NCBI GenBank assembly: GCA_040396955.1
Contig: JBBAWX010000008.1
Location: 1-64,000 of the forward strand
Direction: 5' to 3'
DNA length: 64,000 bases
Source: UBA965 sp040396955
GTDB taxonomy: Bacteria > Chloroflexota > Chloroflexia > Chloroflexales > Roseiflexaceae
Made by a program: the position numbers and the translations under genes. This document shows positions 34,776 to 42,731 of the stretch, piece after piece; the stretch's first letter is position 1; every line of letters starts with the position of its first letter. The notes beneath the pieces were generated by a model. That model made no database searches. It was not told the DNA's origin and saw nothing but the letters and a program-made list of their open reading frames with translations.

Positions 34776-34813
34776 ACACGTAGATGCCACGCGTTGGTGT
34801 GGCATCTACGTGT
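34776..34813 (-). terminator. Hairpin after prfB
   Basis: A 15-bp perfect stem, ACACGTAGATGCCAC and GTGGCATCTACGTGT, with an 8-base loop, 14 bp beyond the prfB stop. No T-run follows on the minus strand. Confidence 0.6.
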
Positions 34814-34826
34814 ATGTGTTGCGTGA

Positions 34827-35925
34827 TTATGCGCGTCCCACGTTCCAGCGCAAGTAGGCCTCGATGAACGGGTCCAGGTCGCCGTCAAGCACCGCTTGCA
34901 CGTTGCTCGTCTCGTGATCGGTGCGGTGGTCTTTGACGAGCGTGTAGGGATGCAGATAAAAACTCCGCATCTGGCTGCCGAAATCGGCTTGACGATGCTC
35001 GCCCTTGAGACGGGCACGCTCCTCACTTTGGCGTTGGAGCTCGCGTTCGAGGAGTCGTCCGCGGAGTACTTTCAGCGCGGTTTCTTTGTTCTGGAGCTGT
35101 GAACGTTCGTTTTGACAGGTGACCACGATTTGCTCGGGCGTGCCCGCTTTGTAGGTGAGTCGTACCGCTGAGTCGGTCGTGTTTACCCCCTGCCCACCAT
35201 GCCCACCGGCGCGGTAGACGTCGACGCGAATATCCTCGGGTTTGATGACGACTTCCGGCGCATCGTCGACTTCGGGGATGACTTCGATGAGGGCAAACGA
35301 CGTTTGCCGAGTATTGGCCGAGTTAAACGGCGAGAGGCGGATGAGGCGATGCACGCCGGCTTCGGCTTTGCAGAGGCCGTACGCATAATCGCCACGAATT
35401 TCGAGGGTGGCACTTTTGATGCCGGCTTCATCGCCCATGCTCTGCTCAACCAAGGTACAGCGGAAGCCGCGCCTCTCAGCCCAGCGCATGTAGGTGCGCA
35501 AGAGCATTTCGGCCCAGTCTTGGGCATCGGTGCCGCCCATACCCGCTTTAATGGCCAAAAAGGCGTCGTGGTCGTCGTACTTGCCACTGAGTAGCACCTC
35601 GGTCTCGAGCGTGTTGACGTCAGCGGTAAGGCTGGTGTACTCAGCCTGAATGTCGGCCAGTAGTGAGTCATCGGCGAGGGCAATGAACTCAGCGAGGGTG
35701 TCAAAACGGGCGGTGACACTGCTCCAGCGCGCGATTTCGTTTTTGAGGCGTGTCAGGCGTTGCATGATGAGCTGGGCGTTGGCGGGGTCGTTCCAGAGCT
35801 CGGGGTGGGCTGCCTGGACTTCGAGTTCGTCGGTCTGCTGTTGTTTTTGAGCCAGGTCAAAGCCGCCCACGGAGGCTGTCAAAGCGCTGCCGTAGGCTCT
35901 CCAATTCGGTGCTGGTAATGGTCAC
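34827..35925 (-). CDS. prfB: Peptide chain release factor 2, with programmed +1 frameshift
   Basis: Release factor 2, reading UGA and UAA. The zero frame starts at GTG 35925 and encodes 22 residues to CTT, then meets TGA at 35859-35857. Skipping one T gives GAC and the main frame of 343 residues, 365 in total, equal to E. coli RF2. The shift site is CTT-TGA-C, with GTGGG just upstream acting as an internal Shine-Dalgarno. The joined N terminus, LRQRFDSLRGRL then DLAQKQQQTDELE, matches the family helix. Main-frame motifs: codon-recognition SPF in LIRLSPFNSANTRQTSFA, catalytic GGQ in GGHGGQGVNTTDSAV. Expression is autoregulated by RF2 level. It follows aroF after a terminator. Confidence 0.95.
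35857..35870 (-). promoter_or_regulatory. prfB programmed +1 frameshift site
   Basis: On the minus strand GTGGGCGGCTTTGAC: slippery CTT, in-frame stop TGA followed by C (a poor termination context), and an upstream GTGGG that can pair with 16S rRNA. This is the canonical RF2 autoregulatory element. Confidence 0.95.
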
Positions 35926-35985
35926 GGTCGGGCCATCCTTTCTGCATGTGCGGTGTATTATACCAACTGTGATGCCACAAAGAAA

Positions 35986-36012
35986 CCCCACCACCGTGCC
36001 ACGGTGATGGGG
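35986..36012 (-). terminator. Terminator of the aroH-aroF operon
   Basis: CCCCACCACCGT and ACGGTGATGGGG form a 12-bp stem with one mismatch and a 3-base loop. On the minus strand TTTCTTTG follows, a rho-independent terminator form, 18 bp beyond the aroF stop. Confidence 0.75.
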
Positions 36013-36029
36013 TGGAATCGAGCACGGGG

Positions 36030-37037
36030 TCAGCGGAGCACGCCACTGAGGGCATTCACTTTGGGCATCAACTCGGCGAAGTGCTCGAGTGTCAGTGATT
36101 GCGGACCATCCGAAGTCGCCTTGTCGGGGTCTGGATGCACCTCGATCATCAGGCCATCGGCCCCAGCGGCGAGGCCGGCCAGTGCCAGCGGTTGTACCAA
36201 GTACCACTTGCCGGTGCCGTGTGACGGATCGACGATGATGGGCAGGTGGGTGCGTTTTTTGGCGAGTGCCACCGCATTGAGGTCGAGTGTGTTGCGGGTA
36301 GCTGTTTCAAATGTGCGGATGCCGCGCTCACACAAAATCACGTTGTGGTTGCCTTGGTTCATGATGTACTCGGCCGAGAGCATCCATTCCTCGAAGGTGG
36401 CGGAAAGGCCGCGTTTGAGCAACACGGGGCGCTGGCTCCGTCCCACTTCTTCGAGGAGCTGGTAATTCTGCATGTTGCGGGCCCCGATCTGGAGCAAATC
36501 GGCGTACTTGGCCACCAAATCGACGTCGGTGGGAGTCATCACTTCGGTGACAATGGGCAAGCCGGTTTCGCTCCGAGCCTGTGCCATCAATTTGAGGGCT
36601 GCTTCGCCCATGCCCCGGAACGAATAGGGCGATGAGCGCGGTTTGAATGCGCCGCCGCGGAGCATGTGGGCGCCGGCCGCTTTAATGGCACGGGCTACCG
36701 TCATAATCTGCTCTTCGCTTTCGACCGCACAGGGTCCGGCCATGACCACGGCTGAGCCTCCACCCACTTTGACCCCGCTCACATCGACAATCGTGTCCAT
36801 GGGGTGGAACTCCCGAGTGGCAAGTTTGTAGGGGCGCGAGATGCGCACGACTTCGCGCACGCCACTCATACTCTCTAGTGATTCTTGGAGCGCCACTGTG
36901 ATGGGAGTGCCGACGATGCCGACGATGTTTTGTGATTCGCCGTAGGTCACACTTCCCTTGAGTTTGTGCTCGCTAATGCGCACCAATACGGCGTCAAGGT
37001 CAGCTTGGCTGGCGCCGTTTTGCATGATAACAACCAT
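36030..37037 (-). CDS. aroF: 3-deoxy-7-phosphoheptulonate (DAHP) synthase, type I-beta
   Basis: A 335-residue DAHP synthase, first enzyme of the shikimate pathway, condensing phosphoenolpyruvate with erythrose 4-phosphate. The N terminus (about residues 1-75) is the ferredoxin-like regulatory domain of the type I-beta enzymes (MVVIMQNGASQADLDAVLVR), followed by the barrel: VVMAGPCAVESEEQ, RGGAFKPRSSPYSFRG, RPVLLKRGLSATFEEW, and DPSHGTGKW. The start at 37037 has GAAAGGTG upstream; a longer frame reads into aroH. It is second in an operon with chorismate mutase, behind a Tyr/Phe leader, so end-product control is likely both transcriptional and allosteric. Confidence 0.95.
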   Translation of the reverse strand: MVVIMQNGASQADLDAVLVRISEHKLKGSVTYGESQNIVGIVGTPITVALQESLESMSGVREVVRISRPYKLATREFHPMDTIVDVSGVKVGGGSAVVMAGPCAVESEEQIMTVARAIKAAGAHMLRGGAFKPRSSPYSFRGMGEAALKLMAQARSETGLPIVTEVMTPTDVDLVAKYADLLQIGARNMQNYQLLEEVGRSQRPVLLKRGLSATFEEWMLSAEYIMNQGNHNVILCERGIRTFETATRNTLDLNAVALAKKRTHLPIIVDPSHGTGKWYLVQPLALAGLAAGADGLMIEVHPDPDKATSDGPQSLTLEHFAELMPKVNALSGVLR

Positions 37038-37074
37038 GGGGAACACCTTTCTTTGCAAGTGCCAAAAACACTCT

Positions 37075-37446
37075 CTATGCTCGGACCCGATCAGGGCGGA
37101 GTGCGACAGCCCCACGCAAATAGACGTGCTGGATATCGGCTTGGGATCGCTCCGTATTCCAGTGGATGATGAGGCGGATGCACATCGGCAAACCACCGGG
37201 TACGGCCATTTCGTGGGTATTCATCAGTGCGGTATCGGTCCACCCTAATTGGCGGGCTGCCACCGCCGGGAACTCGGCGTAGAGATCGCTGGTCGTGGTA
37301 AACCAACAACTTGCGACATCCTCGACGTTGATGTCGTTGGCGGCGACGACCGCCGTGATGAGCTCACGCGTGGCTGCCAAAATCGCTTCACGCGTGTTTT
37401 CCGCACAGGTGGTTGCGCCACGGACTCCCCGACAGGCCATTGTCAT
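37075..37446 (-). CDS. aroH: Chorismate mutase, AroH type
   Basis: A 123-residue AroH-fold chorismate mutase (Bacillus type, not the helical AroQ type): ACRGVRGATTCAENTREAIL at the N terminus with active-site Arg, and VPGGLPMCIRLIIHWNTERS with the second active-site Arg toward the C terminus. It converts chorismate to prephenate, the branch point to phenylalanine and tyrosine. ATG at 37446 has AGGAGG 5 bp upstream. The gene is first after a long leader with a tyrosine- and phenylalanine-rich peptide and a hairpin attenuator. aroF follows after 37 bp. Confidence 0.93.
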   Translation of the reverse strand: MTMACRGVRGATTCAENTREAILAATRELITAVVAANDINVEDVASCWFTTTSDLYAEFPAVAARQLGWTDTALMNTHEMAVPGGLPMCIRLIIHWNTERSQADIQHVYLRGAVALRPDRVRA

Positions 37447-37488
37447 AGAATCCTCCTTGCACACAGAACACTCGATACACACAAGAAA

Positions 37489-37515
37489 CCGGCGGAGGCT
37501 GGTGCCTCTCGCCGG
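37489..37515 (-). terminator. Attenuator hairpin upstream of aroH
   Basis: On the minus strand CCGGCGAGAGGC, loop, GCCTCCGCCGG, then TTTCTT. The stem is 11 bp with one bulged A. Its 3' arm (bases 37493-37485, GCCGGTTTC) can instead pair with GAGACCGGC of the preceding hairpin (37562-37554), giving a competing antiterminator. Confidence 0.7.
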
Positions 37516-37540
37516 TGTGTCACGCTAGGTGATGTTGCAG

Positions 37541-37621
37541 TCATGGCGAAGAAGCCGGTCTCAGTTGTGAGCCGGTAAAATAATAAAAGCGATAGCTCTG
37601 CCGTGCCATGATGTGCACCAT
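37541..37621 (-). CDS. Tyr/Phe-rich leader peptide of the aroH-aroF operon
   Basis: A 26-codon frame (ATG at 37621; an in-frame ATG at 37609 gives 22 residues). Its middle reads YRFYYF: three Tyr and two Phe in six codons at 37594-37577, and the stop TGA is at 37543-37541. Those codons end exactly one base before a hairpin (37576-37554). A ribosome stalled on them for lack of charged tRNA-Tyr or tRNA-Phe would block that hairpin and free its 3' arm. This is the arrangement of the enterobacterial pheA and related attenuators. The ribosome-binding sequence is modest (CGGAG 12 bp before the first ATG, GGTG before the second). Confidence 0.75.
   Translation of the reverse strand: MVHIMARQSYRFYYFTGSQLRPASSP
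37554..37576 (-). promoter_or_regulatory. Leader hairpin 1:2 (pause/anti-antiterminator)
   Basis: On the minus strand ACCGGCTCA, loop CAAC, TGAGACCGGC region: a stem of eight base pairs with one bulged A, beginning immediately after the Tyr/Phe codons of the leader peptide. It competes with the antiterminator pairing described for the attenuator. Confidence 0.65.
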
Positions 37622-37656
37622 CGTCGCTGGGTACTCCGTTGCGAATAAGTACCCCT

Positions 37657-37685
37657 ATCCTACACGTTTTTGGGCGTGTCGTCAA
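37657..37685 (-). promoter_or_regulatory. Promoter of the aroH-aroF operon
   Basis: On the minus strand TTGACG (37685-37680), 17-bp spacer, TAGGAT (37662-37657). It places transcription start near 37650 and a leader of about 200 bases before aroH. Confidence 0.7.
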
Positions 37686-37711
37686 ATACGGCGATGATTT
37701 TTCTGAGCGGT

Positions 37712-37741
37712 TTGCAAACCGATGTATGCACATGGTATAAT
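37712..37741 (+). promoter_or_regulatory. Promoter of tRNA-Val
   Basis: TTGCAA (37712-37717), 18-bp spacer, TATAAT (37736-37741), 15 bp upstream of the mature tRNA 5' end. Confidence 0.8.
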
Positions 37742-37756
37742 AGCCACGGTATGTAC

Positions 37757-37833
37757 GGGCGATTAGCTCAGTTGGCCAGAGCGCATCCTTCACACGGATG
37801 AGGTCGGTGGTTCGAGCCCACTATCGCCCACCA
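37757..37833 (+). tRNA. tRNA-Val (CAC)
   Basis: A complete cloverleaf. The acceptor stem GGGCGAT pairs with ATCGCCC. D-arm AGCTCAGTTGG region, anticodon stem CATCC/GGATG with loop TTCACAC (anticodon CAC, reading GTG), T-arm with TTCGAGC. The CCA end is encoded at 37831-37833. It has its own promoter and a rho-independent terminator directly after. Confidence 0.96.
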
Positions 37834-37838
37834 CATTC

Positions 37839-37865
37839 CCCCCACCTGCACGGTGGGGGTTTTTT
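37839..37865 (+). terminator. Terminator of tRNA-Val
   Basis: CCCCCACC, loop TGCAC, GGTGGGGG, then TTTTTT: a textbook rho-independent terminator six bases after the tRNA CCA end. Confidence 0.92.
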
Positions 37866-37920
37866 GTGCGCCTGACATGCGGCGCCTAGGCGATGCAGGC
37901 ACGGGCATGGTGGGCTGCTG

Positions 37921-37949
37921 TTGGGAGGAGTTTTGTTTGATGGTATAAT
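37921..37949 (+). promoter_or_regulatory. Promoter of the 37998-43445 operon
   Basis: TTGGGA (37921-37926), 17-bp spacer, consensus TATAAT (37944-37949), 48 bp before the first dehydrogenase start. No operator-like dyad is obvious beside it. Confidence 0.65.
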
Positions 37950-37997
37950 CGCAACGCAGAGCGACATTTCCCGTCATATACGAAAAAGGATAGCGTT

Positions 37998-39053
37998 ATG
38001 AGCAGTGCAACGATGCAAGGTCTCGTCTATCGTGGTCCCCGTGAGCGCACCCACATCGAAGAGGTGGTAGTGCCGACTCCAGAAGCCGGCCAGGTGCTCA
38101 TGCAAGTGGGTGCCGTGGGGGTCTGTGGTACCGACATTCACGTGTGGCAAGGCGATAATCACCAGATGCCTGGGCCACGGATTTTGGGGCACGAGTTTGC
38201 CGGAGTGATTGCCGCCGTGGGTGCCGGTGTCACCGATTTCAAGGTCGGTGAGCGCGTCGTCTCCGAGACGGCGTCGTGGGTGTGTGGGAGCTGTCCCTAT
38301 TGCCGTGCCGGCCAGTACAACGTCTGCCCCAATCGCAAAGGGTTCGGTTTTGGAGCTGACGGTGCCATGGCCAACTACGTGATTAGTCGACCTGCCATTT
38401 TGCATCGCATCCCCGATCATGTGCCCATGTCACATGCCTCATTGACCGAGCCAGCCTGTGTGGCATATAACGCAATTGTCGAAAAAAGCCGCCCGCGCCC
38501 CGCCGATCATGCGGTGGTGATGGGGCCCGGTCCCATCGGGCTGATGTGCATTGCGGTGTTGCGCTTGTGTGGCGTGGCGCGGATTAGTGTGGTAGGGCTC
38601 CGCCGCGACGGTAATCGGCTCGATTTGGCCAAAAAAATGGGCGCGGACGATGTGTTGATTGGCGATGAGCAAGATGTCGTGAGTGCCGTGCTCAACGCCG
38701 GTGATGGCTTTGGTGCGCACCTAGTGGTCGATGCAGTGGGTGTCTCAAAGACGCTCGACCAAAGCCTCGACATGGTGCGCCCCAACGGGCAAATCACCAA
38801 AATCGGCTGGGGCCCAGCGCCGGTCGGATTTAGTATTGATCGGCTCGTCGCCAAAGCGGCCACCCTGCAAGGATCGTTTAGTCATTTGCATGGCACCTGG
38901 GAGCGCATTTTGGCGTTGATGGGCACCGGTCAGCTCAATGTGGCGCCGCTGGTGACCGAGTTTGATTTGCTTGATTGGCACGAGGGCTTCATGGCCATGG
39001 AAGAATTGGCCATCCCCAAGGCGGTGCTCCGCCCCAACGGTGATATTGCCTAA
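37998..39053 (+). CDS. Zinc-dependent MDR dehydrogenase, sorbitol/threonine type
   Basis: A 351-residue zinc alcohol dehydrogenase: catalytic-zinc Cys in GVCGTDIHVWQG, GHEFAGVIAAVG, and four structural cysteines in CGSCPYCRAGQYNVC. The coenzyme site is MGPGPIGLMCIAV. It is close in design to sorbitol, galactitol or threonine dehydrogenases. AAAGGA precedes the ATG. It is the first gene of a six-gene run with a TIM-barrel isomerase, two SDRs, another MDR and a methyltransferase, which suggests catabolism of a polyol, cyclitol or sugar acid. Confidence 0.88.
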   Translation: MSSATMQGLVYRGPRERTHIEEVVVPTPEAGQVLMQVGAVGVCGTDIHVWQGDNHQMPGPRILGHEFAGVIAAVGAGVTDFKVGERVVSETASWVCGSCPYCRAGQYNVCPNRKGFGFGADGAMANYVISRPAILHRIPDHVPMSHASLTEPACVAYNAIVEKSRPRPADHAVVMGPGPIGLMCIAVLRLCGVARISVVGLRRDGNRLDLAKKMGADDVLIGDEQDVVSAVLNAGDGFGAHLVVDAVGVSKTLDQSLDMVRPNGQITKIGWGPAPVGFSIDRLVAKAATLQGSFSHLHGTWERILALMGTGQLNVAPLVTEFDLLDWHEGFMAMEELAIPKAVLRPNGDIA

Positions 39054-39076
39054 GCATAGACGCAAGAGGTTCTCCC

Positions 39077-40105
39077 ATGCCAATGCACATCGGTGGCAAT
39101 CCAATTGGTTTGGCCGCCTACAGTTTTCCGTGGCGGTGTGGCTTTGCGGGGGCGGGTACGGCGCGGGTTTGTCCACGCCCCTACGATGCCCATGCGCTCC
39201 TCGAGCTGGCCGCATATCACAACTTGGCAACGGTTGAGTTGCCACTCGACCTCATCAAAGACCAGAGTCCACAGGGGCTCCGCGAATTCAAGCGCCGCGC
39301 CGATTCATTGGGAATCCGCATCGTGCTCGATGGCGCTGTCATTGATGTCCCCATGCTCGAGCGCCTCATCCCAGCGGCCGCCCTGCTCGGGGCGCGCGTC
39401 TTGCGCGTGATGCTGAGTGGCATGCTCGAAGGCGCACGTGCCACCTTCCCTGGGGGTTGGGAGCCGCACCTTGCGGCGCAAATCGACGTGCTCAAGCGTA
39501 CCCGCACATTGGCCGAGGCGCATGATGTCATCATTGCCCCCGAAAACCATCAGGATCTCGATAGCGCCGATCTCATCCGGTTGTGCGATGAAGTGGGTGG
39601 GGCACATATCGGTGTCACCCTGGATGCGGTGAACCCGCTGGCGGTCGCCGAAGACCCGCTGGAGTTTGCTGAGCGTTTGGGGTCACGAATTGTCAACGTG
39701 CACCTCAAAGACTACTTTTTTTACTTGACGACCGAGGGCTACTTGTTGGTGCGTTCGGCGTTGGGTGAAGGGGTGCTCGATGTGCCCGGTTTGTTTGCCA
39801 TTTTGGCCAAACATGCCCCCCACGCCACCTGTAACATCGAACTGGCGGCCATCAATGCCCGGCATATCCGGGTCTGGACGCCCGAGTGGTGGCAGGGCTA
39901 TCCGCGCCCATATAGCCTTGATACCGTGTTGCCTCTGATGCGCTATGCGGCAGCGCATGTGTCGGCGGCTAGTGATGACACACGGACCCCGTGGGAACGT
40001 GGTGCCGATGCGCTGGCCTTGGGGGCTTATGAAGAGGGGCAATTTACCCAGAGTGTGGCACATCTGCGTACACTGATGGAGGGTGAGCGGCATGACAAAC
40101 GATGA
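39077..40105 (+). CDS. Sugar phosphate isomerase/epimerase (xylose isomerase-like barrel)
   Basis: A 342-residue AP-endonuclease-2/xylose isomerase-like TIM barrel. Metal-site candidates are in IIAPENHQD (Glu), GVTLDAVNPL (Asp), VNVHLKDYFF (His/Lys/Asp) and CNIELAA (Glu), the usual order in this family. Such enzymes isomerise keto-sugars or inosose-type cyclitols. It lies 24 bp after a zinc dehydrogenase and 12 bp before an SDR. Substrate not identifiable. Confidence 0.8.
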   Translation: MPMHIGGNPIGLAAYSFPWRCGFAGAGTARVCPRPYDAHALLELAAYHNLATVELPLDLIKDQSPQGLREFKRRADSLGIRIVLDGAVIDVPMLERLIPAAALLGARVLRVMLSGMLEGARATFPGGWEPHLAAQIDVLKRTRTLAEAHDVIIAPENHQDLDSADLIRLCDEVGGAHIGVTLDAVNPLAVAEDPLEFAERLGSRIVNVHLKDYFFYLTTEGYLLVRSALGEGVLDVPGLFAILAKHAPHATCNIELAAINARHIRVWTPEWWQGYPRPYSLDTVLPLMRYAAAHVSAASDDTRTPWERGADALALGAYEEGQFTQSVAHLRTLMEGERHDKR

Positions 40106-40117
40106 GGAGCAGGGCGC

Positions 40118-40879
40118 ATGAATACCCCTTTGGATTTGTTTCGCGTGGATGGTCGCGTGGCATTGATTACCGGTGCCGCAGGTGGCCTCGGTGAAGTATT
40201 TGCCCAGACGTTGGCTGCGGCAGGCGCTGATTTGATTTTGGTGGGGCGCCGACCAGAGCCCCTCGCCACGCTCCAGGAGCGCATTGTGGCCGAGACCGGC
40301 CGCCACGTGCGCGTGTACGCCTGTGATGTGACCAAACCAGCCGAGGTCGACCAAATGGCGGCCACTGTCGGCAAAGTCGATATTTTGGTCAATAGTGCGG
40401 GCGTCAATTTGCGCAAACCGGCGGTCGACTACCCCATTGAAAAATGGGACGAGCTCATCGCCATCAACCTGTCGGCGCCCTTCTATTGTGCGCGTGCGCT
40501 TGCACCGCAGATGCTCGCCCAAAAATGGGGACGCGTCATCAACATCAGCTCCATGCTCGGCACAGTGGGTCTCGCAGAACGCGCCCCCTATACCGCGGCC
40601 AAGGGCGGGGTCATCCAACTCACGCGCACGTTGGCGCTTGAGTGGGCCAGCCAAGGGGTCACCGTGAATGCACTCTGCCCCGGGCCGTTTGCGACCGACA
40701 TGAATCAGCCCATCCTCAACAATCCGGCCGCCTACCAGTGGTTCATCGACCGCTTGCCAATCGGGCGTTGGGGTGATTTGCGTGATTTAGCCGGTCCGGT
40801 GTTGTTTTTGGCGTCTGATGCCTCTGCATTCATGACAGGGGCCAGCTTGGTGGTCGATGGTGGGTGGACGGCGCAGTAG
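40118..40879 (+). CDS. SDR family oxidoreductase
   Basis: A 253-residue classical short-chain dehydrogenase: cofactor loop TGAAGGLGEVFA, NSAGVN, catalytic Ser in INISSMLG and YxxxK in YTAAKGGVIQL. The C terminus ends GASLVVDGGW as in gluconate 5-dehydrogenase and 3-oxoacyl reductase-like enzymes. GAGGAGCAGGG precedes the ATG. The Ile/Arg following the first acidic strand (VGRRPEP) suggests NADP preference. In context it probably oxidises or reduces a sugar derivative. Confidence 0.85.
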   Translation: MNTPLDLFRVDGRVALITGAAGGLGEVFAQTLAAAGADLILVGRRPEPLATLQERIVAETGRHVRVYACDVTKPAEVDQMAATVGKVDILVNSAGVNLRKPAVDYPIEKWDELIAINLSAPFYCARALAPQMLAQKWGRVINISSMLGTVGLAERAPYTAAKGGVIQLTRTLALEWASQGVTVNALCPGPFATDMNQPILNNPAAYQWFIDRLPIGRWGDLRDLAGPVLFLASDASAFMTGASLVVDGGWTAQ

Positions 40880-40912
40880 TCACGCAGTGGCGCTCCAGAA
40901 AGGATAATGAGT

Positions 40913-41941
40913 ATGACCAAAGGATTGCGGGTGGTCATGCCCCAAGAATTTACGGTCGATTTTGCCGAGTACGAGGTGCTGTTGCCCGGCGCCAATCAAG
41001 TGCTCATCGCCACCGAGGCCAGTGGGATTAGTGCGGGCACCGAGTTGGCCATCTATACCGGCATTCATCAGTGGCTCAAAGATCCGACCAATCTATGGGC
41101 GAAATTTCCCTTTGTGCCAGGATATAGTGCGGTCGGGCGCATTTTGGCCGTGGGCGCCGAGGTGCGCATGTTCAAGGTGGGTGATCGGGTGATTTGGCCG
41201 GGTCGTCACGAGAGCCACGCGCTCGTAGATATTGGTCCGGACGCCGACATTTGGCCGGTGGCCGAGCATGTGCCCGCCCCCGAGGCTGCCATGCTCTCGT
41301 TGGCCCGCTTTCCCTTTACGGCGCTCGTGCAGTCACAGCGCATTTTGGGGCAGGCCGTGGTGATTTTGGGGCTGGGTATGATTGGCCAAATCGCAACGCG
41401 CTTGTTTGCGGCGAGTGGAGCACACCCCATCATCGGCGTCGATGCCTTTGCGCAACGGCGGCGTTGGGCGGAGCAGGTCTTTGGTGTACGCACCATTGAC
41501 CCGAGCACCGGCGATGGCCCCGATCAGTTGCGCGCGCTCATCGGCCGCCGCGCCGATGTGGTCGTCGATGCCACGGGCGTGCCGGCAGCCCTGCAAGATG
41601 CCCTCAAGTTGGTCGATGACGGTGGGCAGGTGGTGCTCGTGGGCAGCCCGCGTGGCATCATCCAAAATTTCGACTCGTACTGGGATCTGCATGGACGCTC
41701 GGTGACGATTACCGGTGCCCACGGGAGTGCTATTGGCGCACAGGTGCGCCCACACTTCCCCTTTACTCGCGATCGAGCGTTGCCACTGTTGGCGCATTTT
41801 GCGGCGGGTGGCAAACTCAACTTGACCCAGATGATTACCCACCATGTGCACGCCGAAAACGCCCCCGAAATGTACGAGGGGTTGCGTGTGAAGCGCGACG
41901 AGTTTTTGGCAGTGACCATGCACTGGGGCAATCAAAGCTAA
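40913..41941 (+). CDS. Zinc-less MDR dehydrogenase, BchC-like
   Basis: A 342-residue medium-chain dehydrogenase in which the zinc cysteine loop reads SGISAGTELAIY and the structural cysteine lobe is missing, as in the protein encoded at 1990-3018. The Rossmann motif is VVILGLGMIGQIATRLF with acidic GVDAF after the second strand. Family members act on cyclitols and on bacteriochlorophyllide side chains. ATG at 40913 lies 9 bp after AAAGGA; the in-frame ATG at 40907 is too close. It belongs to the sugar-catabolic run. Confidence 0.8.
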   Translation: MTKGLRVVMPQEFTVDFAEYEVLLPGANQVLIATEASGISAGTELAIYTGIHQWLKDPTNLWAKFPFVPGYSAVGRILAVGAEVRMFKVGDRVIWPGRHESHALVDIGPDADIWPVAEHVPAPEAAMLSLARFPFTALVQSQRILGQAVVILGLGMIGQIATRLFAASGAHPIIGVDAFAQRRRWAEQVFGVRTIDPSTGDGPDQLRALIGRRADVVVDATGVPAALQDALKLVDDGGQVVLVGSPRGIIQNFDSYWDLHGRSVTITGAHGSAIGAQVRPHFPFTRDRALPLLAHFAAGGKLNLTQMITHHVHAENAPEMYEGLRVKRDEFLAVTMHWGNQS

Positions 41942-41957
41942 AACGGAGTACTCCACG

Positions 41958-42710
41958 ATGCACGGATTTCAGCCGGCCACGAGTTTTGGCCCAGATGTGT
42001 CAGCGCACTACGACGACACCCCACGTGGTGACGAAGCGGCGGCCGTGCAGTTTTTGCACACCCTTGCTGGTCATCAGGACGCCCTTGAATTTGCCATCGG
42101 CACCGGCCGTATCGCCCTGCCGCTTGCGGCCCAGGGGATTCGTGTCGAGGGCATCGAGCTATCGCCGCACATGATTGCTCAGCTCCGGCGTAAGCCGGGA
42201 GGCGATCGTGTGCACGTGGTACAGGGCGACATGACCACTGTACACATGCAACGCCAGTATGGACTGGTCTACCTGGTTTTCAATACCATCTTCAACCTGC
42301 TGACCGCCGACGATCAAATTCGTTGTTTCGAAAACGCAGCCCGGCATCTGACGGCGACGGGGCGTTTTGTGGTCGAAACCGCCGTGCCGCATGCCTGGAT
42401 GCCCGGTGGGAAAGCCGATTACGTGCATACGGAGCAGGTGGAACTCGATGCAGTGACCTTTGATGTGGCGCGCTATGACCCGGTGACACAGTTGCTCGTC
42501 GAAAATCATGTGCGCATTTCGCCACACGGCATTCGCATGACCCCCATCGTCTGCCGCCTGATTACGCCCGGCGAAATGGACCTCATGGCACGTATTGCCG
42601 GGTTGCGCCTGATTGAGCGCGTCGCTAACTGGCAACGCACGCCGTTTGACGCCCAGAGCCTGGCGCACGTCTCCGTCTATGGGCATGCCGAGCAGACGCG
42701 TGAATTGTAG
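41958..42710 (+). CDS. Class I SAM-dependent methyltransferase
   Basis: A 250-residue methyltransferase. Motif I is LEFAIGTGRIALPLAAQG, motif post-I VEGIELSPHMI, motif II VYLVFNTIFNLL. The sequence ends with a beta-rich half typical of small-molecule O- or N-methyltransferases. Its presence inside an operon of dehydrogenases and an isomerase is unusual for simple sugar breakdown and hints that the substrate or an intermediate is methylated. GGAGTA precedes the ATG. Confidence 0.8.
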   Translation: MHGFQPATSFGPDVSAHYDDTPRGDEAAAVQFLHTLAGHQDALEFAIGTGRIALPLAAQGIRVEGIELSPHMIAQLRRKPGGDRVHVVQGDMTTVHMQRQYGLVYLVFNTIFNLLTADDQIRCFENAARHLTATGRFVVETAVPHAWMPGGKADYVHTEQVELDAVTFDVARYDPVTQLLVENHVRISPHGIRMTPIVCRLITPGEMDLMARIAGLRLIERVANWQRTPFDAQSLAHVSVYGHAEQTREL

Positions 42711-42731
42711 CAGAGCGGAGGAGCCAAGAGC

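Noticed and set aside
34827..35882. prfB read as a simple gene starting in the main frame
   Set aside because: The upstream zero frame plus CTT-TGA-C restores the conserved N-terminal helix and exact RF2 length; a sequencing error is not needed to explain the two frames.
37447..37650. T-box riboswitch upstream of aroH
   Set aside because: No T-box consensus (AGGGTGG type) or specifier-loop architecture was found; a peptide-based attenuator fits better.
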